A program made the position numbers and the translations under genes. From assembly GCA_013115125.1 (NCBI GenBank), contig JABANN010000525.1, positions 1 to 23,109 on the forward strand: DNA of 23,109 bases, read 5' to 3'. The stretch's first letter is position 1, and each line of letters begins with the position of its first letter. Source of the DNA: Perkinsus olseni. Its lineage: Eukaryota; Perkinsozoa; Perkinsida. Shown here one piece after another: positions 11,701 through 19,379 of this stretch. The notes beneath the pieces are model-generated. The model searched no databases, was not told the DNA's origin, and saw only the letters and a program-made list of their open reading frames with translations.

Positions 11701-14700
11701 CGTAGCGTCGCTGCACATCAACCCAGATATCCAGTAATAGTCTCAACTTAGTCAGCCTGTCCCCCCAGGCTATAGTGTCAGCCTCGAATACTTTGTAATG
11801 TGGTGAGTGCTTCATAGCATCTAGTGACCCAATATGCTCATCAAGCTGAGCGAAGAGATCCTCCCATCCCTTCACCAAATGGCACTTACCCCCACCATAG
11901 GGTATCAGATCGAGATTGAGCGTAGTCCAATAGTCCTTCACCGAAGAGATGAATTCTTCCAGCGCGAGCTCACCTGCGGCCTCTGACATCAAGCCTCGCA
12001 GCTCCTTCTCTCGCTCCCTCATAGCGCTGCTTTCCCAGAGCTGCCCAAGTAGAAGTCCATTAACACCATTACTGAGGGTACCAAGCGATAAAATGAGGAG
12101 AATCTGCTTCCAATGACGGTCCTTCAAGGCCTCGGACTTCAAATCAGCTATCATTGGGTGAAGGCTGAGGGCAGCGTTGACACGAGTACGTAGGTCGTCA
12201 TAGGCATCGTATTGACGTAGAGCATCAGGTAGTTGTGCTAGTTCTTCCAGCAGCTGCTCGAGCGAATTCTTGACCTTTTTCGGTACGACAGCTGGCCAGG
12301 GAGTATCAGAGATGTCAGACAACTTGTGGTGCACTCCACCGAGGCCCTCCCACACAGCCCTCAAGTTGGATACATCTTCCCGTAAGGGATCAAGTCGACG
12401 CTGGTTGCTGCAGTCTAGATCCAATACCAGCTTTGCCTTGATGACCTGACGGAAGAGAGTAGGAAGGCGGGGGCAGTGAGTTCTACACACCTGCGATAAA
12501 TCAGCCTGGACTTTCTGTAAACGAGAGTCGAATACAGAAATGGTTTGCAGTGCTCTGAGAAGAGGAGGGTCTTTTGCTTAAGCTATTCTATAATGGTATC
12601 GATACTACCTTGTTGGTGACTCAGTGGAAGCCCCCACCGTCTGATGACTCCTCATAGTGCCCCACTCTTCATAAAGGCTGTCAATCTGTTCCATAACCTT
12701 CGTATCATGGAAGGCTATCATGTGCTCGACTTTATCCTTGCTTTCCTCCAAGAGCTTAACACGCCTATTGAGTACCTTGACGCAGTCTTTGAAGGCAGTG
12801 AGTGGTTATAGCACGATAAGAGGCTTTACTTGTTCTAAAGCGGTCCACTCTCCTTCCACTCTGTCCGTCCATACCCAGTCACGTGGGAATGCGTAACGTT
12901 GCCTTTCCAGTAGCCTCTCCCCTGCTCTCAGTGATACCACCCTCTGAGCCCATGCCTTCCCCGCATTCCCTTGAGCTTCCCTTACACAGGTCACAAATTC
13001 AGCTATCTGAGAGCAGCAGTAACCCCTAGAGCCCACGCTGAAGCGACCGACCTCTCGGCAGCTGGTGACGGCTAGGGTCTGCCGCTCGAGTGATCCTCTT
13101 GCCTTCTCCAACTGGGAGAGCATCGATCTAGTTTGATCGGCCATTTGCATCGCGAAGGCTTGCAAGACTTCTCTCTGCCATTGGTCGTACTTGTGTAGGA
13201 CTTGCTCCTGTATCGGGCTGAAGTCTATCGCCACTGGCCCAAAGGCTTCAGTGTCTCTGGTAGCATCCACGGCTGTCCTCGCAATCCTAATCTCACTCAG
13301 TAGCTGCTGCCATGCCTCTATATCATCCCCTAGCTCGTTAAATAGCGCCGAAGGCTCTGCTCGCCACAGGGCCTCGTACTTCTGCCAATCGTAGACATAC
13401 TTAGCCATACGACAGACGGTCGAATCAATAGCCTCGTAGGCCTGGCTTAGTACTTGGTCATTCGGGTAGTTGCTTACCAAGTCCATGAAAGAGGACGAAA
13501 CGCCTCGCTCGTTCTCATTAGCGCCATCCTTGCCAGATGTCGTCACATTATCATAGCGACCATGCCGTATCCTAGGGAAATGGCATAGCTTGGCCAAAAG
13601 GACCGAGAGCCTCTTCATGAGCCCCGCCCTTGCTTCCTCAATACTCGGTTTGAGGACTAGACGAGTACTCGGGCCGTCTTGAAGCATGAGTAGTTCGTGA
13701 ATGGTGATGCTGTCCTCTGGTATAACTCTAGTACCATTGCGAGGCCAGTCATTGAACTCGTCAACCCATATACCAACGACCGCTGATAACTCCATGTGAA
13801 GTCTAGCCTCCAGTCTAGCATTCAAGTCAGATACGTAGGCACGAAGATTAGAGCATCCAGCCAAGTTAAGATCATCAACTATCTTCTGTACTTTACCAAA
13901 GATAGCCAGCACCTGATCTACGAAGCTATTGGTGGACCCCTGCCCTTGCTGTTGCTGATCGATAGTTCCAGCAGAAATGAAGGTAGATTTGTGTGTCTGT
14001 AAGAAATCACCAGAGTTAGCCTGATATAGTGGGCCATCTATCATATGAAGACAAGGTAGTTGATCATCCAGTAGATCTTCGATACGATTAACCATACGAA
14101 GAACCTCAGTCCAACGATCTTGGAAGGGGAATACCAAGTCACTTAGCTCCGCTGTATATGAGTATACGCCCTCAATGTCATCCCAGCCCACATCACAAGC
14201 TGAAGCCAAAGCCTCTTGAACCTTAGCATGATATGATGCGAGTAGTGACGATACTTGAGGTTGCTGAGAGAGTCTATTTCCTAGGGACATGTAGGTCTCA
14301 GCACACTCGCGTAGGGTAACCGATAGGGGATAGATCTTCCTTATCTCTTCACCTTTGACTTTAACAGCGAATGGTATCTGGAAGTGTAGGCTCTCCAAGT
14401 AACCAAGCTCTTGACACAAATCGAGGATATCAGGATCGAAATTCATCTTGAGAGCTAGATTGCCATTTCTAGCTCTGTGGACGGCCAATACTCGAGCGCC
14501 CCAATCTATAGATACCCCTCGAGCATTCTTTACCCAAGCTTCGAATAGACGGCTCGTATCTAGCTTTTTAGCGAAGAAATCACACTCCTCCTTGATTCTT
14601 TGCCCATCGATATGCTTATCCCAGGTTGGTCCCAATACTGATGCCACTTGATTGATGAGGGTAGTAAGCCTTCGACTGATCTGTCTAGCCCACATAATCT

Positions 14701-16553
14701 TAGCACTTAATGATGGTATCCCTCTCTGTAAGAGCATCGTCTCGGTGCCAGATCCCTCAAAGCCCTTCTTGAAGGCCTCCTGTAGATCGAATATATCGAC
14801 TTTCACTTTACTCAGCAGAGCATTCTGATACTCTAAGACTGCACTCCTGATACGCAGCCTAAAGAAGAGTGGGTTGAACTTTGAAAATGCGTGGAACATG
14901 TCCTTTGTCGTAGCGGCATTGCCAAGAGTATCCCTCATATTGGATATAATCAGGCTTTCAGCTCTAGTAATGAGATCAGCATACTCCTGCTTGGCCCGGT
15001 CCCAAGCATCAGTCCCAGTTGGTGTGGTATCCACAACATCTACTGCTAATACCTTATCATAAGCTGCCACTACTGCATTCCTAGTAGCGGTCGCTGCAGC
15101 AGTGGCGTTGCTGGTGGCTGATGCACTCCCCTGCCTCGACACTTGCGTAAATACCTTATCCAGAGTCTGGACAAACTGCTCATGCTGCTTGCGGAATTGT
15201 CTAAGTTCACTTATACGATCCTGTAGTGGCTCATGAGCAAACCTCATCTTGGCTGGTACCCTCTCGGCCGACTGACCACTGCGATGCTTGAGCTCATCAC
15301 GCAGCTGTTGCTTAAACTGTCTGGCTGAATCAGCCCACTGAGCACAGAGCTCCCTGCATGATCCAGTTAACAGTTCAAACTCGGCATAAGGTAACTGCAT
15401 AATAGTAGAGTCTCCCTTGGGATGCAATACTTTGTTTAATTGCACTAGTAGATCTCTCGATACATCCTCCATAAGTACAGCTGCCCTATAGACGGGATAT
15501 CGCCTAGCCTTCCGCAACGTTCGTCGAATATGATTAAATAAACCAGTGACAGCATGTGATATTCCTTCAATAGTTGTTGCGTTGAGCAGGGCATGTATGG
15601 GTAAATCTCTCAGTAGCAACAGACTGGATTGGGCGAGCTCCAGATTGTCTGGCAGCTCTACATGGGCTTCAAAGGAGACTGTAGACAGGAACCTTCGACC
15701 AATTCTCAACGCCTCCAGTGCGAATTGAACCTGAACCGCCATGATGCAGTCCCGGGCACTTGTTGTTACCCATTACCATTGGATCTTCCAGCTGCTGTCT
15801 AACACTGAGTAAGGTTGCTTCAACAGCTATGAAGAACTTGACCTCCATAACAGCAACAGAGCCAGTATCACTGAGTTTGCCACCGGCGGGAGAGGTGAGT
15901 CTATCATGCTGGAGCTTGATGACTCTACCGATGTCAGATATCCACTTGTTAACCTTGACGAAATCACTCGTACTCGGTGACTGTCTTTATATCCGGAATC
16001 CTACCGAGCTCTGAACAGCATCTAGAAATGCTGGGTCTCTCAGCTCCTCATCTGGAAGATGTTCCTTGGCTGATACTGGGCTAGAGGGATGCTCACGCTT
16101 CAACTTCGAGTACCTACAGCGAGCCAGTTCTAGCGGGTCCTCGAGCAGTCCGGCTGATTCGTCACTACACTTTCACCACGAAGGGATCCACTGTCAGGCT
16201 GGTGGCCAGTACGGCTTCATCCTTGCACCCATCCATTAGGGATAATTGCATCCAACTGTCATCATCACACCGCAACGTAGCCTTGCTCCTGGCACATTTT
16301 GTCCATACCCGCCCGAGACCTCGAATGGAAGCGTAATACATCCAGGGTCCTGGGATCTCAGCCATGGCGTAGACATCGCGCACCATGGCCCGATTGATAT
16401 AATACTCAGCTACTCAACAAAGCTCAAGAGAGACCTTGAGTGGGCGGGGACATCGATCATGAAAGCGCAGTGAGAGCTCATCGATCAAACCTCCTCAAAC
16501 CATCCTATTCCGCCCCCAGATGTTTGAATAGCAACTGGAGCAACACGACGCAT
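1211..16553 (-). CDS. DYNC1H1: Cytoplasmic dynein-1 heavy chain
   Basis: Minus-end-directed microtubule motor heavy chain; it dimerises through its tail and walks by ATP hydrolysis in a six-AAA ring. About 36 exons encode roughly 4,450 residues. The assignment to cytoplasmic dynein-1, not an axonemal or IFT dynein, rests on near-identical stretches: [14 protein letters not shown] and [24 protein letters not shown] sequence before AAA1, GPAGTGKTE and [15 protein letters not shown] in AAA1, [11 protein letters not shown] in AAA2, [13 protein letters not shown] in AAA3 and FDESNV in AAA4. All four nucleotide-binding P-loops look intact. No unexplained frame break remains after splicing. The start at 16553 lies in a full GCCGCCACCATG context. 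The C-terminus is short: the model stops in late AAA6, without the last ~400 residues of the animal protein. The exon list is spread over the domain entries below; junctions near 16140-16191, 16405-16490 and 4657-4693 are the least certain. Confidence 0.95.
2738..4842 (-). other. Dynein AAA5 and the AAA5-AAA6 linker
   Basis: Exons 4787-4694, 4656-4486, 4419-4206, 4140-4052, 3977-3791, 3739-3620 and 3565-2738. Landmarks are [93 protein letters not shown] and [20 protein letters not shown]. The junction 4693-4657 (37 nt) is uncertain because a cysteine-rich stretch beside it does not align. Intron 3790-3740 leaves the frame open. The linker in exon 3565-2738 is Ser/Pro-rich and diverges strongly from animal sequence. 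Confidence 0.88.
3740..3790 (-). other. Second 51-nt open-frame intron
   Basis: The stretch starts GTAGTCC and ends CACTCGAG. Removing it joins KLQGEFR to [14 protein letters not shown], matching [21 protein letters not shown] of animal dynein-1 without a gap. Retained, it would add 17 residues in frame with no stop. It is the same length as the 7081-7031 case but unrelated in sequence. Confidence 0.78.
4843..6120 (-). other. Dynein stalk coiled coil and microtubule-binding domain
   Basis: Coiled coil 1 runs from the end of exon 6613-6026 through 5972-5820 and 5762-5587 ([20 protein letters not shown], then [19 protein letters not shown]). The microtubule-binding domain follows, with [19 protein letters not shown] near 5600-5660, exon 5535-5404, and [19 protein letters not shown] in exon 5348-5186. 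Coiled coil 2 uses exons 5137-4989 and 4922-4843; the 66-nt intron 4988-4923 restores [18 protein letters not shown], matching the animal NRSTALLKSLSAERERWE. The conserved register supports a working stalk. Confidence 0.92.
6026..7377 (-). other. Dynein AAA4 exons
   Basis: Exons 7377-7236, 7176-7082, 7030-6869, 6818-6702 and 6613-6026. The P-loop [13 protein letters not shown] follows the 59-nt intron 7235-7177 (VLRQPLG joined to HMLLVG). Walker B is [14 protein letters not shown]-type and LLAGGEV sequence follows. [16 protein letters not shown] and [18 protein letters not shown] close the domain. Two features are odd: intron 7081-7031 keeps an open frame, and intron 6701-6614 is 88 nt. The last exon runs into the stalk with [14 protein letters not shown] and [13 protein letters not shown]. 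Confidence 0.93.
7031..7081 (-). other. 51-nt intron with no stop and a length divisible by three
   Basis: Between VYQLK and [17 protein letters not shown] the DNA carries 51 nt that start GTAGAAG and end TTTCCAG. The stretch reads open in the coding frame (17 codons), so a plain ORF call would include it. The animal protein has about eight residues here and no such insertion, so removal gives the better alignment. It is either an intron or an expressed insertion in AAA4. Confidence 0.7.
7473..9080 (-). other. Dynein AAA3 exon
   Basis: One 1,608-nt exon (536 codons). It begins with [16 protein letters not shown], the AAA2 end, and contains the AAA3 P-loop [10 protein letters not shown] near 8336-8362, Walker [13 protein letters not shown] near 8100-8150, [25 protein letters not shown] sensor sequence (near 7935-7990) and the [13 protein letters not shown] segment. 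AAA3 hydrolysis gates dynein motility; the residues needed appear present. It is followed by an unusually long 95-nt intron (7472-7378). Confidence 0.96.
9081..9774 (-). other. Dynein AAA2 domain, with an insertion
   Basis: Exons 9774-9611 and 9557-9128, continuing into 9080-7473. The P-loop GPVGSGKS is split by the 53-nt intron 9610-9558, whose phase restores the lysine codon. [32 protein letters not shown] and [11 protein letters not shown] follow the family closely. An extra segment of roughly 25-30 residues, rich in Pro, Ser, Gln and His, sits just before the Walker B strand. AAA2 usually binds ATP structurally without hydrolysing it. Confidence 0.94.
9836..10630 (-). other. Dynein AAA1 domain
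   Basis: AAA1 is the main ATPase site. The P-loop GPAGTGKTE lies near 10573-10599 (about residue 1855), the Walker [12 protein letters not shown] block near 10430-10460, and [19 protein letters not shown] (sensor I) near 10240-10290. [18 protein letters not shown] closes the large subdomain. The catalytic motifs match the consensus, so this site should be active. It is the end of the long exon 12445-9836. Confidence 0.96.
10631..15730 (-). other. Dynein tail and linker exons
   Basis: Exons 15730-12830 (967 codons), 12775-12609, 12554-12491 and the first part of 12445-9836. The segment [18 protein letters not shown] and later [17 protein letters not shown] match the dynein-1 tail, which carries dimerisation and intermediate-chain sites. 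[17 protein letters not shown] and [15 protein letters not shown] mark the linker approach to the motor. A small Ala/Thr-rich insertion ([17 protein letters not shown], near 15100) is specific to this protein. Introns 12829-12776, 12608-12555 and 12490-12446 were placed by phase and alignment; the AAG acceptor at 12776 is typical of this locus, where AAG, GAG, TAG and CAG acceptors are all used. Confidence 0.93.
15731..16553 (-). other. Dynein 5' exons: start and N-terminal tail
   Basis: Proposed exons are 16553-16491, 16404-16192, 16139-16005 and 15953-15777. The last two align clearly with the family: [11 protein letters not shown] then [14 protein letters not shown] corresponds to [25 protein letters not shown] of animal dynein-1, and the splice at 16004-15954 joins them exactly. 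The first two exons (about 92 residues, [10 protein letters not shown], then [19 protein letters not shown]) do not resemble the animal N-terminus. I include them because they have a strong start context, an open frame and compatible phases. The donor of exon 2 could be at 16191, 16179 or 16176, all in phase. The alternative is a separate ~100-residue gene ending with its own stop at 16165. Confidence 0.6.
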
Positions 16554-16562
16554 GGTGGCGGC
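16551..16562 (-). promoter_or_regulatory. Strong start context of the dynein gene
   Basis: On the minus strand the bases read GCCGCCACCATG, the complete Kozak consensus before the ATG at 16553. This decides the start of the first dynein exon over later ATGs in the same region. Whether protists of this type need a Kozak context is not known from the sequence. Confidence 0.5.
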
Positions 16563-16934
16563 AGACGTTTCGCTCTTGCCAACCTCGTTAATTCTTCCTA
16601 AAACGAGAACTTTCGGGATGGGATTTGAGATATTCAGAAGGCTGAAACATCTGGAGTATAACTAAGTGTCAAGTTGACCGATTAGCCTGTCAACTGGCTT
16701 GAGGAGGTAGGGTCGAGGTAGGCTTCCCCTCGGGGGAAGTGTCAAAGTCGAGGCGGAGCGAAGCAACTCATGAAATGCATTTTCGTCGAAGCGACTTCTG
16801 CCGACTTCGTCACCTGCGCTTGGGCTGCTCACTCATGAATGAGACGTCATACGTTTGCCTTGTTTCTCCCTAGGATTGCTATTCTGTCTGTAGTTGATTT
16901 TGTGGCTTCATCTGCGGCTTCTACTGCCAACACG
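16554..16934. promoter_or_regulatory. Divergent intergenic region between dynein and the tepsin-like gene
   Basis: These 381 nt separate two start codons that point away from each other, so the region probably holds both promoters and 5' leaders. I see no TATA box. A 7-bp perfect hairpin (CTTCCCC, loop TCG, GGGGAAG) lies at 16723-16739. Near 16770-16812 there are repeated GAAGCGACTT/CGACTTCG-type words in both orientations. CCCTAG (ends 16873) and CTGTAG (ends 16893) stand 61 and 41 nt before the tepsin-like ATG and could be leader acceptor sites. Function is inferred from position only. Confidence 0.5.
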
Positions 16935-18355
16935 ATGATAGACTGGGAGCTCATCCGTTATGCAACCAATACGGATAATAAGCCTACTCCTGGTTATGCC
17001 TTCAATGATCTAATCACCAATATCAGAGAGAATCCACAAGGCGTCCCTGATGTCGCTGCTTACTTGGCTGAATGTGTGGCTGGTGAACATGCACACGTTA
17101 AATTGAAGGCTTTACTATGCATGAAGCATCTGGCGAATAGAGTACCTCCCTTCCGTATACAATTAAGATCTTATGCTGCAGTGATAGAGCAGGCTACTCA
17201 GTTTACAGGGCCTCCTAGCCCCACGTATGGTGATGAACCATATCGTCTAGTTCGGGATACTGCTACTGCTGTTTGGGACATCACCTTCAATCAGGTAGGG
17301 CATACACCTCCTTCATCTCTGGTACCGGCTTCCTCAGGGTGATGATATCGATAATGCAACACAATCCTTGCAAAAGAGGATTCAAGGATTCGGATCAGCT
17401 CCAACCACTGGCAATGCCAACGGGCCATCAGTAGCTAGTACAGCCATCCATGGTGCAGCAGATTATGTTGGTGATGCCATTTATGTAGTACTTTGGGAGC
17501 GGCTTCGCCGGACTTGACTGTTCGCTCGATTTCTCACCCACTACTTTCGTGATGTGCCCATCCTCCCCTTAGCCCGTCGTGGTCGAGCCTCATCACTGCT
17601 TTCCATGTTCAGGATGTCGTGCTCGACTACCGGGAGAAGGGAGCAGTTGGCACGTTACGTGATGCAACCCTTGATGCCGCTGATTTGGTAGCAGATGGTT
17701 TGGAAACAGCAGCTGGATGGATGCGAGACATGTTGGCCGGTAGTGCTGCTCCACCGCCTCCTCCTCCCCCTCCTGCCACTGGTGGAGGGGCCAACATAAC
17801 ACTGCCTCCGAACATGGCTATCTGTGACCAGCCTATAACGTCGACTGGTGGATTCTTGGAGCAATACAGACAGCAGAACGGTAGCCAGTTTGCGTCGGTC
17901 TTGGAACGTGGTGGGGAGGCCGACGGTGATTCGTCCTCTTCTAGTAGTGGCGGTGAGGGCGCGAAGGTATTGGGGCCTGGTATCGATATAATAGTTGATG
18001 GGCAGGGAGCTGCCACGATCATATCAGTTGATCGCACTCTGAATCCTCCACTCATTGTTGTAAGATTGGCCAAGGATGGTTCTAGAGTGGTAGTAGACGA
18101 GGATAAGTGTCATATCCATATAGCTGACCATACGCCATCAGCAGAGGACGGCAAGGGGGAGAATGTTGCCACAGCCCACACTGAGGACTTACTTGATGTC
18201 GGTGCCGAGGATAAGACCAATGACAGTGGTGCTGTTGATATCGGTGATGGCTTCAAGGCAGTTCCTATGGTAGGGTCTACTCCTGCCAGTAAGATATCCG
18301 ACAAGGCTGCTGATACCACTAGCGGTGAGGATGAAGGGGATACACCCGCGGCTAG

Positions 18356-18397
<42 letters not shown>

Positions 18398-18509
18398 TAC
18401 GGTTGTTACTACTCCTAGTAATGATCTTCTAGGGCTACAGGATAGCCATGAATTATTCCACGATCCTGCTCTCAACACATCTCTAAAGAAGGCAGGGGTT
18501 AACATTTAA
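16935..18509 (+). CDS. Tepsin-like ENTH/VHS-domain protein (AP-4 accessory)
   Basis: Tepsin-type proteins bind the AP-4 adaptor on trans-Golgi vesicles. Exons 16935-17294, 17338-17484 and 17613-18509 give about 467 residues; both introns keep phase 0. The first ~120 residues form a helical ENTH/VHS module: PGYAFNDLI, AHVKLKALLCMKHLA, QATQFTGPPSPTYGDEPY and VRDTATAVWDITF match the tepsin pattern (PGY-F, GHGKLK-L, FAGPPDPLHG-Y-VR). The rest is low complexity: a proline run near 17750-17775, a Gly/Ser stretch, acidic segments, an alanine run, and short DLLD and NDLLGL motifs such as adaptor-binding tails often carry. I start at 16935 because the upstream in-frame ATG (16839) would add a signal-peptide-like segment that a cytosolic coat protein should not have. 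It is the divergent neighbour of dynein. An epsin-related protein is the alternative. Confidence 0.75.
17485..17612 (+). other. 128-nt intron in the tepsin-like gene, the longest seen here
   Basis: It begins GTAGTAC after the GDAIY codons and ends TTCAG before DVVLDYREKG. It contains in-frame stops, so it must be removed. All other supported introns in the window are shorter than 100 nt. A shorter intron using an internal AG would not restore the long third-exon frame. I recognise no element inside it. Confidence 0.65.
18357..18395 (+). repeat. (GCT)13 microsatellite encoding polyalanine
   Basis: Thirteen uninterrupted GCT codons encode an alanine run in the C-terminal tail of the tepsin-like protein. 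The purity of the codons indicates a replication-slippage tract and probable length polymorphism. It lies between acidic sequence and the NDLLGL motif, so it may act as a spacer. Confidence 0.95.
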
Positions 18510-18658
18510 AGGACCATTCACCGACCATACTCCCCGTAATATACTACCACTAATACTACAACAGTAACGTTTCTCCACTTCTAAAAGCCCTTCGTTGTGT
18601 CTAGTAGACTAAGACTATGATGTACCCATGCCGGTGATTCTTTCTCCTTATCATCACC

Positions 18659-18998
18659 ATGTCTGGGGCAGCTGTATTCAAACGTCTCCCACTGGCGGCG
18701 AAGGGAGTACAGGTTTATCAGGTACTCACCACTGATAATGCGCGTATCAATGATTGTCATTATTCTCCAGGTTTCGTCGGCAACCTATCGTGCTGGTGCT
18801 GCCTTGGGTATGGATCTATCTGTGACGAAGAAGCCCCTCAATCAGGCATTGGATGCCGCTATACATAAGCCACAGTTTTTAGAGGTTGACACTTTGAAAG
18901 GTGATAATATCAGTATAGTGGAGTGTCAACATACTACCAGCAACGGCACCCCGTCGTATACAATGAACGGGCAGTCCTATTGCCTCGTTCATGCGTAG
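18659..18998 (+). CDS. Small two-exon protein of unknown function
   Basis: Exon 18659-18721 and exon 18771-18998 are joined by a 49-nt GT-AG intron (18722-18770) in phase 0, giving about 96 residues. The start is MSGAAVFKRLPLAAKG: basic, alanine-rich and without acidic residues, which would suit a mitochondrial presequence. The body contains ATYRAGAALGMDLSV and KKPLNQALDAAIHKP, and the end is YCLVHA. I recognise no family. The codon use and the typical intron support a real gene. The 3' end is uncertain: a donor within the final codons (GCGTAGAG) could carry the message into downstream sequence. It lies 150 nt after the tepsin-like stop, on the same strand. Confidence 0.5.
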
Positions 18999-19379
18999 AG
19001 GGGGTTGCTGTTGGTGTTCGCTGTTACCGGCGGTATCGTCTTCTTGTGACAGGAATCCCCGTGGACACGTCCCTGAGCCAGAGCTCACTCGTCGATCCCT
19101 ACCTTTCTCGGTACATCGCCGACTTGAATACCGTATATTTTGCTGATGCTAAGAAGTGATGGTATGAGATGATGGTGAAGATGGTTTCCCAGTAGATGAT
19201 AGTTACTACTCCTATCACCCAGTCGATGTGTCTTTGGTTAGTAACTGTTGAATGGCCGGTCAGGCAGGGATGCATCCAGCGTAGTCTGAACTGAATCTCT
19301 CATCTTCGCATCACTGTGGCACCCGAATGATTCAATCGCTCGTAGTTGCTGTTGCTGTGTGGGCCGCAGTATAGGTAGA
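18999..19379 (+). other. Gap with one unassigned candidate exon
   Basis: Between the small gene and CAP-H2 lie 381 nt. At 19053-19159, after an AG (GTGACAG), an open frame encodes VDTSLSQSSLVDPYLSRY and ends ADAKK at a TGA. The amino-acid mix looks protein-like. I could not join it to the upstream small gene in a compatible phase: all nearby GT donors have phase 0 or 2, while this acceptor needs phase 1. A second open stretch (near 19000-19050) encodes a short hydrophobic run. From 19160 to 19379 I see only probable leader sequence of the next gene. Confidence 0.35.

Noticed and set aside
1211-16553. Dynein as a decayed pseudogene because no single frame spans it
   Set aside because: Every frame change coincides with a GT-AG intron of compatible phase, and all P-loops and conserved blocks are intact.
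16839-16934. Upstream in-frame ATG adding a signal-peptide-like N-terminus to the tepsin-like protein
   Set aside because: ENTH/VHS coat factors are cytosolic and begin near the domain. The extra segment contains two acceptor-like AG sites and reads better as leader sequence.
17627-18505. Long minus-strand open frames opposite the tepsin-like gene
   Set aside because: They mirror the low-complexity coding strand, including the GCT tract. They show no family match and would conflict with a well-supported plus-strand exon.
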